Assembly: GCF_013127955.1 (NCBI RefSeq)
Contig: NZ_CP053435.1
Span: 2,232,001 to 2,296,000, forward strand
Direction of reading: 5' to 3'
Length of the DNA: 64,000 nt
Source of the DNA: Spirosoma taeanense
GTDB lineage: Bacteria > Bacteroidota > Bacteroidia > Cytophagales > Spirosomataceae
Part shown: piece after piece, positions 60,347 through 64,000 of the stretch
Layout of the letters: the number at the start of each line of letters is the position of its first letter
How positions within the stretch are numbered: position 1 is the first letter of the stretch
Translations under genes and position numbers: made by a program
Notes under the pieces: generated by a model
Seen by the model: the letters and a program-made list of their open reading frames with translations, nothing else
The model's database searches: none
Told to the model about the DNA's origin: nothing

Positions 60347-61723
60347 CTACTCATCCGATAAAAACTTGCGGATGGTCTGGTAGGGGCGCAGACCTTGCGG
60401 CTTGCCGTTTTGGCCTTTGTCGGGCGTAGTGCCATTCTGGTGTTCTGCGGGGCGGTTGCCGTTGACCCGATGGTTATTCTGTAGCGTAAGCATTTCTTTG
60501 CGAAGCTGTCGCTGCTCGTCGTCGCTCAGGACGGTTCGGGTGGCTTCCCCCTGACCGTAGCCATCATTGAAATTACTGATGCGGCTATCGGTTTGGGCGA
60601 GTTTCAGCTCAGCGAGCAGGCTATCCAGTTCGGTCGTCAACGACCGGCGCTGCTCTTTCAACTCTTCCAGATTCGGCAGCAAATCGAGGTTGTGCTGCAG
60701 CACGTTCTGACGAGTGCGCTGTTCGGCCAGTTGGGCGTCGAGTGGCGCTAGTTCGGCGTCCAGCCGCTTAATCCGGCGACGTAACTTCCAAAGCTTAATA
60801 TCGGCCTGTAGCCATCGGAACCAGTACGCCGACAGTACCGGCAGGGCGATCCCAAGACAAACGGCCCCCGCCAGCGCGAACAGAATCCCACTCAGCACGA
60901 ACGAAAGCAACGCCCACGGACTGTTCACCAGCGCCAGATTTAATTCACTGGACTCGCTCAACTGCTTCTCAATCTTGCTCAAAGTAGACGGGCTAAGCGT
61001 CTGGGTCGCAGCCGTCGGGTCGGTATTTAACTGAAGCTGCCGAACCGATTTGTTGATGGCCGCTTTGAGCTGATCAGTGCGGTAGGCTTCGTATCGAAAC
61101 CAGCCCAGTACAGCCAGCGTCAGCACCGAAAACAGGGCCAGCGCAATTTTGAACCGTTCGTATTTTGTGCGGTTCTGTTCCGGGTTTTCCTGATAGGGTT
61201 TTTCAATAAGCCGATCGTAGGCGGGTTTCAGTAGGATGGAAACCATTGCCAGACCAACCGCAAACGCCCAGGCTTCGTTGGTATTGCGGATGTTGAGGGC
61301 ATAGGCGACAATCTCGTGCGAGATGATCAGATCGCCCGCCAGAAAGGAAATACCGGCCACCAGAAATAACAGTCCAGCCAGCAGCGAATAATCTGGGGCG
61401 GCTTTGGTTCGGCGATCACGCAGACTGTCGCGGTCGGTTTCGAGCGCCAGCCGGGCCGCTTCGCGCTGTTTGACCTGTTTTTCCAGCCGCTCAACCTGAA
61501 GCGCGTGGTTCTGCAGATCGGCATAAGCCGATCGGTTCGCTTCCGTCGCTTCAGCGAGTTGCCGCTCGGTGCTGGCCAGATCGGTACGTTTTTCCTGAAT
61601 ACGATCTGTCAGCCAGTCGGTGTTGACCTGACTTGACAGATAGCCTTCGTATGTTTCCCGATTGACTCCTTCTACACCACTCGTGTAGCCGTGCTGAAAG
61701 TCGGGATTGCTGGTTGGTTCCAT
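60347..61723 (-). CDS. Membrane protein with coiled coils, unknown function (pair member 2)
   Basis: A 458-residue protein from the ATG at 61723. A coiled coil covers about 35-105 ('QEKRTDLASTERQLAEATEANRS'). Four hydrophobic segments follow (about 115-135, 150-170, 195-215 and 275-310). A second coiled coil is at about 325-395 ('RRRIKRLDAELAPLDAQLAEQRT'). The tail is polar and glutamine/asparagine-rich. I do not recognise the family. It follows the gene at 61783-62853 by 59 bases on the same strand, and both share the coil-membrane-coil plan. Confidence 0.7.
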   Translation of the reverse strand: MEPTSNPDFQHGYTSGVEGVNRETYEGYLSSQVNTDWLTDRIQEKRTDLASTERQLAEATEANRSAYADLQNHALQVERLEKQVKQREAARLALETDRDSLRDRRTKAAPDYSLLAGLLFLVAGISFLAGDLIISHEIVAYALNIRNTNEAWAFAVGLAMVSILLKPAYDRLIEKPYQENPEQNRTKYERFKIALALFSVLTLAVLGWFRYEAYRTDQLKAAINKSVRQLQLNTDPTAATQTLSPSTLSKIEKQLSESSELNLALVNSPWALLSFVLSGILFALAGAVCLGIALPVLSAYWFRWLQADIKLWKLRRRIKRLDAELAPLDAQLAEQRTRQNVLQHNLDLLPNLEELKEQRRSLTTELDSLLAELKLAQTDSRISNFNDGYGQGEATRTVLSDDEQRQLRKEMLTLQNNHRVNGNRPAEHQNGTTPDKGQNGKPQGLRPYQTIRKFLSDE

Positions 61724-61782
61724 ATCTATTGATGAACGATGAACGCTGAATAAGAACGGGTATAGCTTTGCTTCATCGGGTA

Positions 61783-62853
61783 TCATTCATAGTTCATCAG
61801 GACGTTCCGCTGCTGTTCAGTAAGCCGGTCGCGGAGACTCCGGGCAAGTTCGAACTCACTCAGAAACAGATTAACAAGTCCATCCCGCCGAACGTTCAAT
61901 CGGGTCAGCTTTGCCTGGGCCAGCGTGCGCGCCATCAGAATCGGCTGTCGTTGTGTACGCAGTGCCGCTGCATCCCGATGGAACTGTTCAATCTGTCGTT
62001 CCCAGACCGGAGGTTGCTGCTGTTTCTGACCCATTAACCGCCGGTTGGCCTGCAGTAAACTCAGATCGTTACGTAGACTGGTCAGCATACTCAACAGAAG
62101 CTTCCCGGCCAGCAGGAACAAAACGAACACGAAAACAAATAAGGCACTGGCCATCCCAACCGACTGCGTTTGTAACGCCTGGGCGAAGATGAACCCGGCG
62201 CTCGCCAGGGGCAGGCTAACCTCCGCCAGCAGCCGACGACCCGTTAGCCGGGTGTCTTCTTCGTAAAAGAACGACATAGGGCCAAACAAATTGAACATCC
62301 CGGCCAGAAACACTCCAATAGCAATCCACTGGTTCGAAAAAGCAGGTCGTAAGGTTTCGTCGATCAGATAAAAATTACCGATACACATCAGCAGCGACAA
62401 ACCCAGACCGGCTAGTGTTCGGACGAGATTGGCGGTGGCGGGTTGCTGGTCATATAACTGATCGATACGGCTCCGGAGCTTAGTAATCTGGTTTTCGAAC
62501 TTTTCGATTTGCTCCTCTAACGTATTGATTTCGTCCGTATATAGCTCAATCATAGAGGCAAGCGGAGCCGTTTGCTGACCGAAATACGACTGGATAGCGG
62601 CAATCTTTTCATCCGGACCCGCGTCCGACAAACCAAACAGAACCCCTTCGTCCCGCAGCGTCTCCTCGTCGGTCAGCCAGTTGGGTAGGGGCTCTAACGT
62701 TACGTCCAGATCGGGTACGTAGACCGGTGGCTGGTTATTGACCGGCTCGGGTAAGGCCGGCGATTCTATCGCGTTTGTGGACTCTACCGAATTCAGTAGA
62801 GCAGGGGAGGAGGATGGGCGGAACAACGAAAAAAAACGGTTCAAGAGCGTCAT
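61783..62853 (-). CDS. Membrane protein with coiled coils, unknown function (pair member 1)
   Basis: A 356-residue protein from the ATG at 62853. A short acidic/proline-rich N-terminus leads into a coiled coil at about 105-140 ('DEINTLEEQIEKFENQITKLRSRIDQL'). Four hydrophobic segments lie at about 150-265 ('GLGLSLLMCIGNFYLI', 'IGVFLAGMFNLFGPMSFFY', 'ALFVFVFVLFLLAGKLLL'). A second charged helical part ends the protein. Not recognised. The two proteins probably form one membrane complex. Confidence 0.7.
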   Translation of the reverse strand: MTLLNRFFSLFRPSSSPALLNSVESTNAIESPALPEPVNNQPPVYVPDLDVTLEPLPNWLTDEETLRDEGVLFGLSDAGPDEKIAAIQSYFGQQTAPLASMIELYTDEINTLEEQIEKFENQITKLRSRIDQLYDQQPATANLVRTLAGLGLSLLMCIGNFYLIDETLRPAFSNQWIAIGVFLAGMFNLFGPMSFFYEEDTRLTGRRLLAEVSLPLASAGFIFAQALQTQSVGMASALFVFVFVLFLLAGKLLLSMLTSLRNDLSLLQANRRLMGQKQQQPPVWERQIEQFHRDAAALRTQRQPILMARTLAQAKLTRLNVRRDGLVNLFLSEFELARSLRDRLTEQQRNVLMNYE

Positions 62854-62940
62854 TGCTGAATCCGGCAAGCAGGGCAGCCGGGAAAAAGATCATGATAAAA
62901 ACGGTCGTACATACGTAAACAGTCTTGGAATGATGCAGGC

Positions 62941-64000
62941 TCAATCCACTACCCGCGTCGAAACGGAGCCAATATACGGGGCGACTACCTTCCGGAACAA
63001 AAGCCAGGACACGGCCATCAGACCCGCAAACAGCAGACTCAGCTCGGGATTGAAATAAGCAATGGCGATCAGGCAGACGATTGACAGAACCAGCGCCACC
63101 ATCGGGACAATCGGGTAGAGGGGTGTCTGAAACGGACGGGTCAGATTGGGTTCTTTCCGGCGTAAAGCGAACAGACTGAGCAGGCTGGAAATATACATAA
63201 CCAGAGCACCGATCACTGACAACGTAATGATCTGCCCCGTCGTGCCGGAAAACAGCGCTGCCAGACCAATTAGTCCGCCAACGATCAGCGACCAGTGCGG
63301 GGTCTGGAAACGGGGGTTGACTGTAGCCAGAAAGCGGGGGAGGTAGCCCGCCCGCGCCAGCGCAAACAACTGGCGGGAGTAGCCGAGGGTATTGGCGTGG
63401 AAGGAGGCAATCAGACCAAACAAACCCAGCCCGGCAAAGATCTTAGCCCAGGAATTCTGACGACCGAGTACCATCGCCAGGGTTTCGGGTAGCGGATAAT
63501 CCAACTGGCTTAACTGTCGCCAGTCGCCAACGCCCGCGCACAGGATCATCGTGCCCAGCGCCAGAACTACCAGCGTGCCAATACTCAGCAGATACCCGCG
63601 CGGTATGGTTTTACGTGGGTCGCGCACTTCTTCCGCCACCATCGCTACGCCCTCAATGGCCAGATAAAACCAGATAGCGAACGGCAGGGCGGCAAACACA
63701 CCCCCAATGCCAAACGACTCATTATGCGCCAGAACGTTTTCGGTTTTATAAGCCGGGGCCACCAGCGCCATAAAGACCAGCAGTTCCACCACCGACAGAA
63801 TCGTAATGATCACCGAAAAGTTAGCCGATTCCCGAATACCTAGAGTATTAACGCCAATGAAAACGACGTAGGACGCCACTCCGACGCCCAACACGGGCAG
63901 GGCCGGATTGAGAAAATGTGCGTAAGCGCCCAGCGCAGCCGCAATGGCGGGCGGGGCCATCAGAAAATCAATCAGTGTGGCAAAACCGGCGATAAACCCG
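62941..64000 (-). CDS. APC-superfamily permease, probably ethanolamine/amino-acid type (5' end cut by window)
   Basis: The frame runs off the window edge: residues 'GFIAGFATLIDFLMAPPAIA' continue upstream of the first visible ATG at 63960, so that ATG is internal and 352 C-terminal residues are seen. About nine hydrophobic segments. 'MAPPAIAAALGAYAHFL' and 'WFYLAIEGVAMVAEEVRDPRKTIPRGYL' resemble the ethanolamine-permease branch of the APC family. 'GYSRQLFALARAGYLPRFLATVNPRFQTPHWSLI' (core 'RAGYLPRFL') is general for the superfamily. Substrate call is tentative. Confidence 0.82.
   Translation of the reverse strand, partial: GFIAGFATLIDFLMAPPAIAAALGAYAHFLNPALPVLGVGVASYVVFIGVNTLGIRESANFSVIITILSVVELLVFMALVAPAYKTENVLAHNESFGIGGVFAALPFAIWFYLAIEGVAMVAEEVRDPRKTIPRGYLLSIGTLVVLALGTMILCAGVGDWRQLSQLDYPLPETLAMVLGRQNSWAKIFAGLGLFGLIASFHANTLGYSRQLFALARAGYLPRFLATVNPRFQTPHWSLIVGGLIGLAALFSGTTGQIITLSVIGALVMYISSLLSLFALRRKEPNLTRPFQTPLYPIVPMVALVLSIVCLIAIAYFNPELSLLFAGLMAVSWLLFRKVVAPYIGSVSTRVVD

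Noticed and set aside
63960-63960. ATG at 63960 as the start of the permease
   Set aside because: The same frame continues upstream to the window edge with permease-like hydrophobic sequence, so this methionine is internal.

Overview
The window looks like chromosome of a member of the Bacteroidota, most likely an aerobic Cytophagales of the Spirosoma type. Two SusC/SusD pairs, lipoprotein and TlpA-type redox proteins, an ECF sigma factor, a FecR remnant and TAnnTTTG -7 promoter boxes point to the phylum. The high-50s GC by eye and the aerobic enzymes (superoxide dismutase, 2-oxoglutarate-type dioxygenase, molybdenum aldehyde oxidoreductase) point to the group. I saw no rRNA, tRNA, transposase, prophage or CRISPR array.

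Layout: 1-4.9 kb holds housekeeping genes (TPR protein, DUF2490-like outer-membrane protein, MscS channel, cysteine desulfurase). 5.3-17 kb is a sulfated-substrate locus: SusC, SusD, two formylglycine-type sulfatases and a large beta-propeller/HEAT/cytochrome c protein, with no glycoside hydrolase. 17.2-25.1 kb is a cyanophycin locus: cyanophycin synthetase, two divergent cyanophycinase paralogues and an isoaspartyl dipeptidase, with a TlpA-like protein in between. This would make and break down the Asp-Arg storage polymer. 25.4-33.2 kb is mixed: a membrane protein with an active and a decayed phosphatase-like repeat, an FMN reductase, a trans-sulfuration enzyme, a dienoyl-CoA isomerase/dienoyl-CoA reductase pair resembling the mitochondrial enzymes ECH1 and DECR1, an acetyltransferase and a TlpA protein. 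33.4-37.2 kb is a three-subunit PaoABC-like aldehyde oxidoreductase.

37.4-51.3 kb is a second SusC/SusD locus aimed at peptides or amides: a truncated FecR gene, SusC, SusD, the tail of a lost M20 peptidase, a penicillin-acylase-type hydrolase, a Tat-exported TldD-like protease, its TldE-like partner, an S9 peptidase, a LACTB-like serine hydrolase and a convergent orphan ECF sigma factor. 51.7-57.5 kb holds an SSS symporter, clpS, recR, an exported superoxide dismutase, a dioxygenase and a chromate transporter. 57.5-59.2 kb is a strongly AT-rich gene for a beta-helix (pentapeptide-like) protein ending in two membrane segments; it looks foreign. The window ends with an NAD(P)-binding protein, two unrecognised membrane/coiled-coil proteins and an amino-acid/ethanolamine permease cut by the window edge.

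The points most worth a second look are the duplicated cyanophycinases, the split TldD/TldE export signals, the tandem phosphatase with a dead second domain, the AT-rich island gene, the two decayed genes of the peptide locus and the unrecognised coiled-coil pair. All functional calls come from reading motifs by eye; no database search was run.
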